A stretch of 14,965 bases of DNA, from positions 1 to 14,965 of the forward strand of contig NZ_CALJPC010000025.1 in the NCBI RefSeq assembly GCF_937981295.1. Reading direction: 5' to 3'. This DNA comes from an uncultured Campylobacter sp. GTDB lineage: Bacteria; Campylobacterota; Campylobacteria; Campylobacterales; Campylobacteraceae. Positions 1-6,383 of the stretch are shown here, in pieces (position 1 is the stretch's first letter; every line of letters begins with the position of its first letter). Under the pieces are notes generated by a model, which saw only the letters and a program-made list of their open reading frames with translations, was not told the DNA's origin and did not search any database. The position numbers and the translations under genes were made by a program.

Positions 1-314
1 CCTACTGCGCGAGCAAGTTTTTCGTAAGCGTCTTTACCGAGGGCTTGCACCGCGAGCTGGCGCAGGATAAAGAGGCTAAAATGCAGGCTAAAGTTCTAGC
101 GCCCGCCGCGACTAAAACGGAATTTGGCCCCGTGGCGACGGATGATACGGGCTACGACTACGATCTTGCTTTTAAGCGCTATCATTCAAGCGAGGAGATG
201 GCGGAATTTTTGCTTGCACTTTACGATAGCGATGCATGCGTGGGTGCGGTGGATCGAAACAGCTTCGAGTTTAGCCTGCAAGCTGCGCGATTTGACTACG
301 CGGGAGAACGCTGA
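1..314 (+). CDS. Short-chain dehydrogenase/reductase (SDR), C-terminal part, truncated by window edge
   Basis: This is the 3' end of a gene that begins before the window; the open frame runs from base 3 to a TGA at 312-314 with no stop upstream. The translation opens with YCASKFFVSVFTEGL, which is the SDR active-site YxxxK motif (Tyr and Lys catalytic) with the following helix. It then has KVLAPAATKTEFG, matching the usual stretch after the active site (P-G/A-x-x-x-T-x-F). About 103 residues are visible, and the Rossmann NAD(P)-binding half lies outside. SDRs of this type are soluble cytoplasmic NAD(P)H-dependent oxidoreductases with varied substrates; the substrate cannot be inferred. A TTG at 45 could act as an internal start, but conserved SDR sequence continues upstream of it, so it is not the real start. 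The family call is strong. Confidence 0.85.
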   Translation, partial: YCASKFFVSVFTEGLHRELAQDKEAKMQAKVLAPAATKTEFGPVATDDTGYDYDLAFKRYHSSEEMAEFLLALYDSDACVGAVDRNSFEFSLQAARFDYAGER

Positions 315-576
315 TTTTTACGCTTTTAGCGCGTCGCGATGAAACGGCAGCTTCTAGACTGCGTATAGCCTTATAAAATTTAAGCTGATTTGATGTACAT
401 TTCGCGCCGAACGTGGCTTTGAAATTTAACGCGTGAGCTATGTATTTGACTTGCGATGCGAGCTCAAGCGCGCAATTTTCGGGCTCGACTTGCAAACTAG
501 ACGAAATTTTTGGCACGGTAAAAGTAAAATTTAACCGCACAACGCGGTAAAATTTAAAGAAATTTAAGGAACGAAA

Positions 577-1161
577 ATGGGAAAATCCGCCTTGGTGCTG
601 GGCGCTACGGGCGTCGTGGGCAGGGAGCTGGTGCGCGAGCTTTGCGAGAGCCCGGGTTACGATGAGGTAGAGGCGTGGGTGCGCCGCGAGATAGGCTTTT
701 GCCGTCCTAAGCTCCGCGCGCGGATCGTTGATTTTGAGGGTATCTCGGATATCGCGCCGCATAAATTTGACGAATTTTTTTGCGCGCTGGGCACGACGAT
801 GAAGCAAGCGGGTTCGCGCGAGGCGTTTTTACGCGTGGACGTGGACTACGTCTATGGGGCGGCGAAGTGGGGTAAAGCAGCGGGCGTGCGGCGCTTCGTG
901 CTCGTATCATCTCCGGGTGCGAGCGAAGGTTCGCCAAGCTTTTATCTGCGCGCCAAAGGGCAGATCGAGCGGCGCGTGAGCGAGCTCGGCTTTGACAGCC
1001 TTCAGATCGTCCGTCCGCCGATAATCTTGGGCGAGAGATCGGATTCTCGCCCGCTAGAACGGCTTGCGGCGGCGGTTTTTAAACTGCTGCCCGCCTGCGT
1101 GCTCGGTAAATTTAGACCGCTTAGCGGCGCAAGTATCGCCCGCTGCGAGCGTGATTTTTAG
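577..1161 (+). CDS. NAD(P)-binding oxidoreductase of the TIP30/YraR (HTATIP2-like) type, C-terminus probably frameshifted
   Basis: A 194-residue Rossmann-fold protein. The dinucleotide-binding glycine motif GATGVVG is at residues 9-15, followed by an Arg-rich strand (VRRE, about 35-38). The SDR-like catalytic set is visible: Ser111/Ser112 in VLVSSPGAS, and Tyr123-x3-Lys127. RPPIILGER near residue 146 matches the RPxxLxGxR signature of atypical SDRs such as TIP30 and E. coli YraR. The ATG at 577 is chosen because TAAGGA (565-570) sits just upstream. Family members usually run about 15-25 residues further; here the frame ends in ARCERDF soon after the conserved FRPLSGASIA. The next frame (1142-1210) encodes a family-like tail containing ASVIFSSKSYKNSLIF, so a small indel near 1136-1145 is suspected. 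The physiological substrate is unknown. Confidence 0.75.
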   Translation: MGKSALVLGATGVVGRELVRELCESPGYDEVEAWVRREIGFCRPKLRARIVDFEGISDIAPHKFDEFFCALGTTMKQAGSREAFLRVDVDYVYGAAKWGKAAGVRRFVLVSSPGASEGSPSFYLRAKGQIERRVSELGFDSLQIVRPPIILGERSDSRPLERLAAAVFKLLPACVLGKFRPLSGASIARCERDF

Positions 1162-1184
1162 CTCAAAATCCTATAAAAATTCGC

Positions 1185-1394
1185 TCATTTTTTCTCTTTA
1201 TTTTGTTTGATCTCCTCAAGACTTAGACCGCTTTTACCGATGCTGTCCATACTGAGCGTTTCGATCATCACGAGTATTGCGGCTGGGTCTTTGTCTAATA
1301 CGCGCGCTAGCGTGTCCGTAATCTCGGCGATGATTTGCTTTTTTTGTTCTTTTGTAGGCTCTGGAGCGGCTACTTTTATATTTACGAATGGCAT
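1185..1394 (-). CDS. 4-oxalocrotonate tautomerase-like small protein
   Basis: A 69-residue protein beginning MPFVNIKVA. In the tautomerase superfamily the initiator Met is removed and Pro becomes the catalytic N-terminal base (Pro-1), which is what is seen here. The following KEQKKQIIAEITDTLARVL helix and the VMIETLSMDSIGKSG segment fit 4-OT family subunits of 60-75 residues that assemble as hexamers. The start is supported by AAGGAG five to six bases upstream (complement of 1401-1406) and by a perfect extended -10 at 1427-1435. The tail (KQNKEKK) is unusually Lys-rich. Campylobacter species commonly carry such a gene, but the natural substrate is generally unknown, so no pathway is assigned. 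It converges on the upstream oxidoreductase; the suspected frameshifted tail of that gene would overlap it by about 26 bases. Confidence 0.85.
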   Translation of the reverse strand: MPFVNIKVAAPEPTKEQKKQIIAEITDTLARVLDKDPAAILVMIETLSMDSIGKSGLSLEEIKQNKEKK

Positions 1395-1426
1395 TTTCTC
1401 TCCTTAAATTTGATAAAGCAGGGCTA

Positions 1427-1435
1427 ATTATATCA
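1427..1435 (-). promoter_or_regulatory. Extended -10 promoter of the tautomerase gene
   Basis: On the minus strand the sequence reads TGATATAAT, a perfect TGnTATAAT extended -10 box. Transcription would begin near 1420, giving a leader of about 26 bases that contains the AAGGAG ribosome site. Epsilonproteobacterial sigma70 promoters often lack a clear -35, and none stands out here. Confidence 0.6.
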
Positions 1436-1521
1436 AATTTTAGCCTGTTACCCGTCTCGCTTGCGTTCTAAAATTTAAGTAGATATATTAGAATTTAACT
1501 TTAAATTTGATTTAAAGCTAG

Positions 1522-1527
1522 TATGAT
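1522..1527 (+). promoter_or_regulatory. Candidate -10 box of assT copy 1
   Basis: TATGAT lies about 56 bases before the assT ATG, in the AT-rich divergent spacer shared with the tautomerase gene. A weaker alternative, TAAAAT, lies near 1549-1554. The AAAAGGAG ribosome site at 1570-1577 is strong. Assignment is by motif only. Confidence 0.35.
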
Positions 1528-1582
1528 TATTGTGTGACTTGGTAATAGTAAAATTCAATAAATTTACCCAAAAGGAGCAAAT

Positions 1583-3355
1583 ATGCGTAAGAATTTTTTC
1601 GGTTCTATCGTTTTGGCTGCGGCCTTGGCGGGCGGCGCTTTTATAGCGGTGCTGCAGACGGCGAGCGCGGGCGTTTTAGCCCACCAGGTGAAAGTGCAGG
1701 GCGAGCTTGGCTCGGTGTTTATCAACCCCTACGACGTGGCGCCTCTAACGGCCGTCATCGATAGGGCGGGCAAGGACATCAAGGATATCCGCGTGCGGGT
1801 GCTCGGTAAACCGGGCGGCGGTATCGACATCGCCTATAACGTCTCCGAGCATGCGCTGCTGACGCACGACGGCGTGCCGATCTGGGGGCTGTATCCCGAC
1901 TATCTAAACGAAGTTGAGGTGAGCTACGTTTTTAACGGCGAAAAGAAGGTCGAAAAGTATAAAATTTACGCTCAGCCGATCGTGACGTATAGCCGAGATT
2001 ATAGATTTAGCCACATGCAAAAGATGAAGGTCAAAAAGGTCGATCCTGCGTTTAAAAACAGGCTCTATCTCATCAACAACACTATCACGAGCGTCCATAA
2101 GCCGCTTGATTGGAAAAACGGCGGTGCCGCTAGCTGGAATGATTTCACCGAAAATTTCGTCGTCGATACGCAGGGCGAGGTCAGATGGTATCTGGATTAT
2201 CAGAAATTTTACGACCGCAGCGAGCGCAGAGTGATGGACGGCGGTATGATGATGGGCTTTCATCAGCTGCCAAACGGCGATCTGAGCTGGGGCATGGCGC
2301 AGCGATATATGCGCTACGACATGATGGGCAAGGAGGTGTATAATCGCGAGCTGCCGCGCGGCTACATCGACCTTAGCCACGAAGTGATGCCGCTTAAGGG
2401 CGATCATTTGCTGCTTCGCGTCGGTAAATACAACTACCACCACGCAGACGGCAGGCTCTCGCACACGATCAGAGATCACATCATCGAAGTGGACGGCAGC
2501 GGCAAGGTTGTGGACGAGTGGGATCTGAATGAAATTTTCGGCAAAAACGTCTACCGCAGCAACCTAATCAAGGCTCTTGACGCTCGCGCAGTGTGCCTAA
2601 ATATCGACATGGACGCCAAAGAGATCAAAATCAGCGACGATCTGCCTTTTGGCGACGTGACCTCGACCGGCACGGGACGCAACTGGGCGCACGTAAACTC
2701 GATCTCGCACGATCCTAGCGACGACGGCATCATCCTCTCGCTTCGCCACCAAGGCATAGTTAAGATCGGTCGCGACAAAAAAGTAAAATGGATCCTAGCG
2801 TCTCCTGAGGGCTGGAGTGCGGACTTTAAAGAAAAAGTGCTAGTGCCCGTGGACAAAAACGGCAACAAGATCAAATGCGAAAACTCAAGATGCGAGGGCG
2901 ATTTTGACTGGTCGTGGACGCAGCACACTGCGTGGCTCACTCCGCGCTATGATAACAGGGGCAGCATAAAGCACATCAGCGTATTTGACAACGGCGACGG
3001 TCGCGGCATGGAGCAGCCTGCGCTAAAAGAGCAAAAATACTCTCGCGCGGTCGAGTACAAGATCGACGAGAAAAAGGGCACCGTCGAGCAGACGTGGGAG
3101 TTTGGCAAGGAGCGCGGATTTGACTTCTATAGCGCGGTTACGAGCAACGTGGAGTGGCAAAAGGATAAAAGCACGTACTTCATCTCAAGCTCGAACGTCT
3201 ATCTGCTAAAGCCCGATAAGACGATCAAAATGGTACTCGTGGAGATCGATCCGAAAACAAACGACATTAAATTTGAAATGGACGTGGAGTCGGCGTCTAG
3301 AGACGACGTAGCCTACCGCGCGCTGGTGATTGATCCGAATATTTTTGATTATTAA
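1583..3355 (+). CDS. assT: Periplasmic arylsulfate sulfotransferase, copy 1
   Basis: A PAPS-independent sulfotransferase: it takes sulfate from a phenolic sulfate ester onto its own histidine and passes it to another phenol, in the periplasm. The 590 residues (E. coli CFT073 AssT is about 598) begin with a Sec signal peptide ending TASA|G at residue 29/30. An N-terminal beta-sandwich with INPYDVAPLTAVI comes next, followed by the beta-propeller. Residues matching the known active site are His266 (DLSHEV), His370 and Arg388 (RNWAHVNS, SLRHQ) and His448 in WTQHTA, the probable transiently sulfated histidine. Cys432 and Cys437 (CENSRC, four residues between) match the essential disulfide next to the active site. 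The ATG is fixed by AAAAGGAG. The gene is diverged from copy 2 at 9597, mainly in the Cys loop and the C-terminal blade. No DsbB partner is adjacent; a DsbA-like gene lies about 1.2 kb downstream on the same strand. Confidence 0.95.
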   Translation: MRKNFFGSIVLAAALAGGAFIAVLQTASAGVLAHQVKVQGELGSVFINPYDVAPLTAVIDRAGKDIKDIRVRVLGKPGGGIDIAYNVSEHALLTHDGVPIWGLYPDYLNEVEVSYVFNGEKKVEKYKIYAQPIVTYSRDYRFSHMQKMKVKKVDPAFKNRLYLINNTITSVHKPLDWKNGGAASWNDFTENFVVDTQGEVRWYLDYQKFYDRSERRVMDGGMMMGFHQLPNGDLSWGMAQRYMRYDMMGKEVYNRELPRGYIDLSHEVMPLKGDHLLLRVGKYNYHHADGRLSHTIRDHIIEVDGSGKVVDEWDLNEIFGKNVYRSNLIKALDARAVCLNIDMDAKEIKISDDLPFGDVTSTGTGRNWAHVNSISHDPSDDGIILSLRHQGIVKIGRDKKVKWILASPEGWSADFKEKVLVPVDKNGNKIKCENSRCEGDFDWSWTQHTAWLTPRYDNRGSIKHISVFDNGDGRGMEQPALKEQKYSRAVEYKIDEKKGTVEQTWEFGKERGFDFYSAVTSNVEWQKDKSTYFISSSNVYLLKPDKTIKMVLVEIDPKTNDIKFEMDVESASRDDVAYRALVIDPNIFDY

Positions 3356-3387
3356 AATTTCGCGGCGAGATTAAATTTGCTGGGATT

Positions 3388-3446
3388 GCCGCAGTAAATT
3401 TAGAATTTACTGCGGCGGGTTAAATTCGGTTTGGAATTTAACCCGC
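3388..3446 (+). terminator. Tandem perfect hairpins after assT copy 1
   Basis: Two perfect 13-bp stems stand back to back and share two bases: 3388-3400 pairs with 3404-3416 around the loop TAG, and 3415-3427 pairs with 3434-3446 around GGTTTG. There is no long T run directly after either stem. Lying between convergent genes, they probably end or stabilise transcripts from one or both sides. Confidence 0.55.
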
Positions 3447-3475
3447 TTGCTTAAATTTTACCCACCGCGTCGTCG

Positions 3476-3504
3476 AAATTCGGCTTATCAAATTTGCCGA
3501 ATTT
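3476..3504 (-). terminator. Hairpin downstream of the TupA-like gene
   Basis: A 9-bp perfect stem (AAATTCGGC with GCCGAATTT) encloses an 11-base loop, 20 bases past the stop of the convergent binding-protein gene. No T run follows on the minus strand, so intrinsic termination is uncertain. Confidence 0.35.
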
Positions 3505-3524
3505 TATCTTTTAAGACTTAAATT

Positions 3525-4367
3525 CTACTCGCTTATAAAATATTTCTGAGCGTATGCGGCGTCGTTGTAAAGCCCTTCTCCGTATCTGTCTTTACCGTAA
3601 TTTTTAATTATCTCTTGCCCTGCGCTTGAAGCTACGAAATCTATAAAATCTTTCGATTTCTTGCTTTCGGCAGTATCGCTATCGTTTTGTCTTAGGGCGC
3701 AATACGTATTTATTAGATATTTATCGCCACGAAATAGAATTTCGCTGGATTTTATATCTTTTTTCGCCACGACCCAAGTACTGCTATCGCTCATAAAATA
3801 TGCTCCGTTTTTATCAGCTTTTAAAAGAGTCGCTAACATAAAATCTTTATTTGCCTCATACCACTGGCCTTGTGGAACGATATTTGCCATTTTCCAGATA
3901 CTAAGCTCTTTTTTATGAGTTCCGGAGTTGTCCGCTCTGGTGTAAAAAAGGCTTTGGGACTTGGCTATATCAGTATAGGCTTCTGTTACGTTTTGGGCGG
4001 TTTTTATCTTTGCGGGATCGTTTTTAGGCCCTACGATAAAAAACTCGTTTGATCCGATCAACGTCCTTTGCGTAGCCCAGCCCTCTTTTACGGCGCTTAT
4101 TTCCGCCTTTGGAGCGTGAACCATAGCGATATCTATCTTTTTATTTTTCAAAAGTTCGAGAGTCTGACCGCTTCCTGCTTTTATCCAGCAAATTTTGGTG
4201 TCGTTTGCCTTGCTAAATTCATTAGATAAAACTTCGAGTAGCCCAAGCTCTCCCGGGCTTCCCGTAGCAAGCTTTAGCTCCGTTTTTCCATCTCCATACA
4301 CTGCGGTGCACTCACTCGCCATCAAACTGGCGCATAGCAAAATCGCGATACAAATAGACTTTTTCAT
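3525..4367 (-). CDS. TupA/PstS-like periplasmic oxyanion-binding protein (orphan)
   Basis: A 280-residue secreted solute-binding protein. Residues 1-18 form a signal peptide; Cys20 lies just after it but the preceding MASE is not a lipobox, so a soluble periplasmic protein is likely. Features of the tungstate-binding TupA family are VHAP (83-86), IVGPKNDP (111-118) and RADNSGTHKKE (144-154); the Arg in the last is the anion-contacting residue in TupA. The first ligand loop reads ATGSPGE (34-40) rather than the usual TTTS, so the ligand may be another oxyanion such as sulfate, phosphate or molybdate. Cys20, Cys60 and Cys223 are unusual for the family and could be Dsb clients. No permease or ATPase gene lies within 3 kb on either side, so it either borrows a transporter or acts as a sensor or carrier. 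The start is set by AAGGAG at 4373-4378. Confidence 0.75.
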   Translation of the reverse strand: MKKSICIAILLCASLMASECTAVYGDGKTELKLATGSPGELGLLEVLSNEFSKANDTKICWIKAGSGQTLELLKNKKIDIAMVHAPKAEISAVKEGWATQRTLIGSNEFFIVGPKNDPAKIKTAQNVTEAYTDIAKSQSLFYTRADNSGTHKKELSIWKMANIVPQGQWYEANKDFMLATLLKADKNGAYFMSDSSTWVVAKKDIKSSEILFRGDKYLINTYCALRQNDSDTAESKKSKDFIDFVASSAGQEIIKNYGKDRYGEGLYNDAAYAQKYFISE

Positions 4368-4402
4368 AGCTACTCCTTGTTTTGAAATGTAAAATTTCAG
4401 GC

Positions 4403-4408
4403 ATTATA
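4403..4408 (-). promoter_or_regulatory. -10 box of the TupA-like gene
   Basis: Minus-strand TATAAT, preceded by TTG, sits 35 bases before the start codon. The predicted leader of about 29 bases contains the AAGGAG ribosome site. Confidence 0.55.
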
Positions 4409-4496
4409 CAACCAAGGAACTTAAACTCGAAATGGTTAAAGAATTAAAAAAGAAGCTCGTTGCTTAGATTTTATTTCAAATTTACCCTTTATTTTA

Positions 4497-4502
4497 TACA
4501 AT
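4497..4502 (+). promoter_or_regulatory. Candidate -10 box of the CPHC DsbA-like gene
   Basis: TATACAAT (4495-4502) contains TACAAT 28 bases before the ATG, after a T-rich stretch typical of Campylobacter promoters. AAAGGA at 4519-4524 is the ribosome site. Confidence 0.45.
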
Positions 4503-4529
4503 CTTTAAAATTTACCGCAAAGGAATTTT

Positions 4530-5180
4530 ATGAAAATCGCTAAATTTTTAAGAATTTTAGCTGCCGTTTGCTTACTTGGCTCGGGCGCAAACGCGCTAGA
4601 GGAGGGCGTTAATTATCAAGTGTTGCAAAAGCCGCTAAACGTGCCGAAAAACAGCGTCGTCAAAATTTTTAACTACGAGTGCCCGCACTGCTATGCGTTT
4701 GATAGGACGGTCACGCCGCAGCTGATGAAAAAGCTCGAAGGGGCGGAGTTTTTGCCGTGGCATCTAAAGACCAAGGGTGTGTTCGGACAGACGGCGAGCG
4801 GTATATTTGCAGCCCTTATCGTGCTTGATGAAAAGGACGATGTGAGCCTACTAAGCGACGAGTCGAAATTTAAAAAGGCGAAATTCGCGATTTACAAAGC
4901 GGTCCACGACAAAAAGGATGATTTTGGCGGCGGCAGTGATAAACAAAGGTTCATCAAAACCGCGCTGGATGCCGCGGGCGTGAGCATGAGCGAATACGAA
5001 GCTGCGCTTGCTAGCAAAAAGGCGCAGGCTCTGCTCGCGCAGTGGGACGCGGGCTACGAAGTCGCGGTGATTTCAGGCGTGCCGGCATTTGTCGTCAGCG
5101 GCAAGTATCTCTTAAACACGGCTTCGTTCGGCTCCGTCGATGAAATGGCCGCCGCGGTAAAGGAGCTGCTGGCGAAATAG
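4530..5180 (+). CDS. Periplasmic thiol:disulfide oxidase, DsbA/DsbL-like, CPHC active site
   Basis: A 216-residue secreted thioredoxin-fold oxidase that donates disulfides to exported proteins. The signal peptide ends near NALA-type residues (GSGANA|LEEG, about 22). The active site Cys51-Pro-His-Cys54 lies in FNYECPHCYAF; cis-Pro185 is in SGVPAF. The helical insertion carries KFKKAKFAIYKAVHD, shared with the second DsbA-like protein at 8706-9362 (KFAYYKAYHD), and the two are clearly paralogues. This one has the classical CPHC dipeptide, the other CPFC. It has its own promoter and stands alone, without a DsbB neighbour, between the binding protein and the two-component operon. A likely client is AssT copy 1 or the Cys-containing binding protein (inference). 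Reoxidation would have to come from the DsbI-like protein at 8073 or another DsbB. Confidence 0.9.
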   Translation: MKIAKFLRILAAVCLLGSGANALEEGVNYQVLQKPLNVPKNSVVKIFNYECPHCYAFDRTVTPQLMKKLEGAEFLPWHLKTKGVFGQTASGIFAALIVLDEKDDVSLLSDESKFKKAKFAIYKAVHDKKDDFGGGSDKQRFIKTALDAAGVSMSEYEAALASKKAQALLAQWDAGYEVAVISGVPAFVVSGKYLLNTASFGSVDEMAAAVKELLAK

Positions 5181-5210
5181 GTTTCGCCGCGTCAAAGCAA
5201 GCTTTGTTTT
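5171..5210 (+). terminator. Possible terminator of the CPHC DsbA-like gene
   Basis: GGCGAAA and TTTCGCC form a perfect 7-bp stem whose loop holds the TAG stop codon (5171-5188). A second small stem CAAAG/CTTTG (about 5193-5206) is followed by TTTT. The arrangement could terminate transcription but neither stem is strong. Confidence 0.3.
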
Positions 5211-5701
5211 ACGCGCTGCATTAAATTTAGCCGCAGCGGCAGGGTTCTAGCAAATTTTATCGCTAAGCCGCGCGGAACGATAATGTCTAAATTTTATATT
5301 TTCAAGGTGCGAGTCTAGGCGGGTAAAATTTGAGCTAAAATTTAAAAATTTGACTTTAAATTTAAATGTAAAATTTCAAGGTGAAGTATTTTTACGTCAG
5401 ACGAGGCAGCGGCAAACGAGGCGAGGGAGCGGACTCGCTCGCCCGTGATCGAAGCCGAGCGAGCCGCTTTCTGCTTGCAGTTGAGACCGCAAGGGAAGCG
5501 AAGCGAAGTATGACGGAAAAAGACGAGCCGCAAAATAAAATTTAACGCCAAATTTGAACATAAAACGTCAAAGCGAAGTATCGTGAGATGATTTTTAATG
5601 TTGTTGCAGTTTTTGCGACAAGGGCTAACCAAATAGGTTGCCGCAGGAGCAAAAACAAAACTCATTAAAAAGCGCTCGCGAGACGAGCCGCTAAATTTAC
5701 C
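5181..5701. other. Structured, repeat-bearing spacer without a convincing gene
   Basis: The 521 bases between two stop codons hold no gene I believe. The one longish frame (minus, 5342-5665) has low-complexity composition and no family features. A strong hairpin lies at 5428-5468: AGCGG(A)CTCGCTCG pairs with CGAGCGAGCCGCT over 13 bp with one bulged A and a 14-base loop. The phrase GAAGTAT recurs near 5384, 5506 and 5573, preceded by GCGAA context in the last two. GACGAGCCGC plus an AAATTTA word occurs near 5521 and 5682. Such internal repetition suggests a dispersed intergenic element or an RNA rather than a decayed protein gene, but no known family is recognised. Confidence 0.4.
5667..5692 (-). 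terminator. Rho-independent terminator of the two-component operon
   Basis: Reading the minus strand past the regulator stop, GCGGCTCG, then TCTCG, then CGAGCGC folds into a GC-rich stem with one bulge, directly followed by TTTTT. It begins ten bases past the stop codon. This is a typical intrinsic terminator. Confidence 0.65.
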
Positions 5702-6382
5702 CTACTCGCCGCTTAGCAGTATATATCCACTCTCGCTAATGTTTTTAAATTTAACCTCCAGCTCCCGCTTTAGCCTTAGCACGACGTTTTGTATCGCGCC
5801 CTTACTCGTTTGCTCGCCCTCGTAGACGAACTCCTCGATCATCTCGTAGCTCACGAGCTTGTTTAGATTGTACGCAAAGAGCCAAAAGAGCTTGTTTTGC
5901 AAAAATGAGAGATAAATTTCCTCGCCGTTTTTGTAGATCTTTTCTTTGGCGAGATTTATACTGGTTTGCGGGCCCAGACGCACGAGCTTTTCGTCCTTTT
6001 CGTAGGTTAGAGCCACTAGCAGACGGCAAAGCGCCGCGATATCGACGGGTTTTTTTAGAAACGATGCCGCGCCGTGCTCGATGCTTTTGATGAGGTTGTC
6101 GTCGGTGTCGTAGGAGGTAAAGACGATAAATTTTTGCGCGGGTTTGATGCGCATCATCTCCTTCATCATCTCAAAGCCGTTCATCGCGGGCATGTGGATG
6201 TCGGTGATGACGATGGCGGGAGCTAGCTTTTTAAAGCGCTCCAGCCCCTCTAGCCCGTCGCCCGCGCCCCAGACGCTAAGGCAGTAGGGCTTTAGCCCGC
6301 CTATTAGCAGCTCCCTTGCGATCTCGTCGTCCTCGACGATGAGGACGGTTAGGTCTTTAAGCAGCTTTAAATGCTCTTGCAT
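5702..6382 (-). CDS. OmpR-type response regulator
   Basis: A 226-residue two-domain regulator. The receiver domain (about residues 10-125) has the acidic pocket Glu17-Asp18-Asp19, the phosphoacceptor Asp61 in ITDIHMP, the switch Thr89 (VFTSYD) and Lys111-Pro112. The C-terminal part (about 135-224) has the winged-helix pattern of OmpR/PhoB regulators, ending VVLRLKRELEVKF and then SGYIL, the recognition helix and wing. It therefore should bind DNA and control transcription. It starts one base after the TGA of the kinase, with AAGGAG inside the kinase's last codons, so the two are co-translated and surely partners. Targets are unknown; the flanking sulfotransferase and Dsb genes are the obvious candidates (inference from position). 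Confidence 0.9.
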   Translation of the reverse strand: MQEHLKLLKDLTVLIVEDDEIARELLIGGLKPYCLSVWGAGDGLEGLERFKKLAPAIVITDIHMPAMNGFEMMKEMMRIKPAQKFIVFTSYDTDDNLIKSIEHGAASFLKKPVDIAALCRLLVALTYEKDEKLVRLGPQTSINLAKEKIYKNGEEIYLSFLQNKLFWLFAYNLNKLVSYEMIEEFVYEGEQTSKGAIQNVVLRLKRELEVKFKNISESGYILLSGE

Positions 6383-6383
6383 C

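Noticed and set aside
511..526. TGGCACG resembling a sigma-54 -24 element
   Set aside because: The -12 element (TTGCA-like with GC at the fixed spacing) is missing; AAGTA stands there instead.
271..807. 178-residue frame on the minus strand
   Set aside because: It overlaps the 5' half of the TIP30-like gene and the SDR end, lacks a ribosome site and has a low-complexity Lys/Arg/Ala translation; it is a shadow frame.
1904..2479. 191-residue frame antisense to assT copy 1
   Set aside because: The complementary strand codes a fully conserved AssT; the His/Val-rich antisense translation is an artefact of its codon use.
4308..4312. Possible lipoprotein cysteine (Cys20) in the TupA-like protein
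   Set aside because: The residues before it (MASE) do not form a lipobox, since Glu is at -1; a signal peptidase I type signal is more likely.
5342..5665. 107-residue minus-strand frame in the structured spacer
   Set aside because: It reads through the hairpin and repeats, has no ribosome site and shows no recognisable domain; DNA-level structure explains it better.
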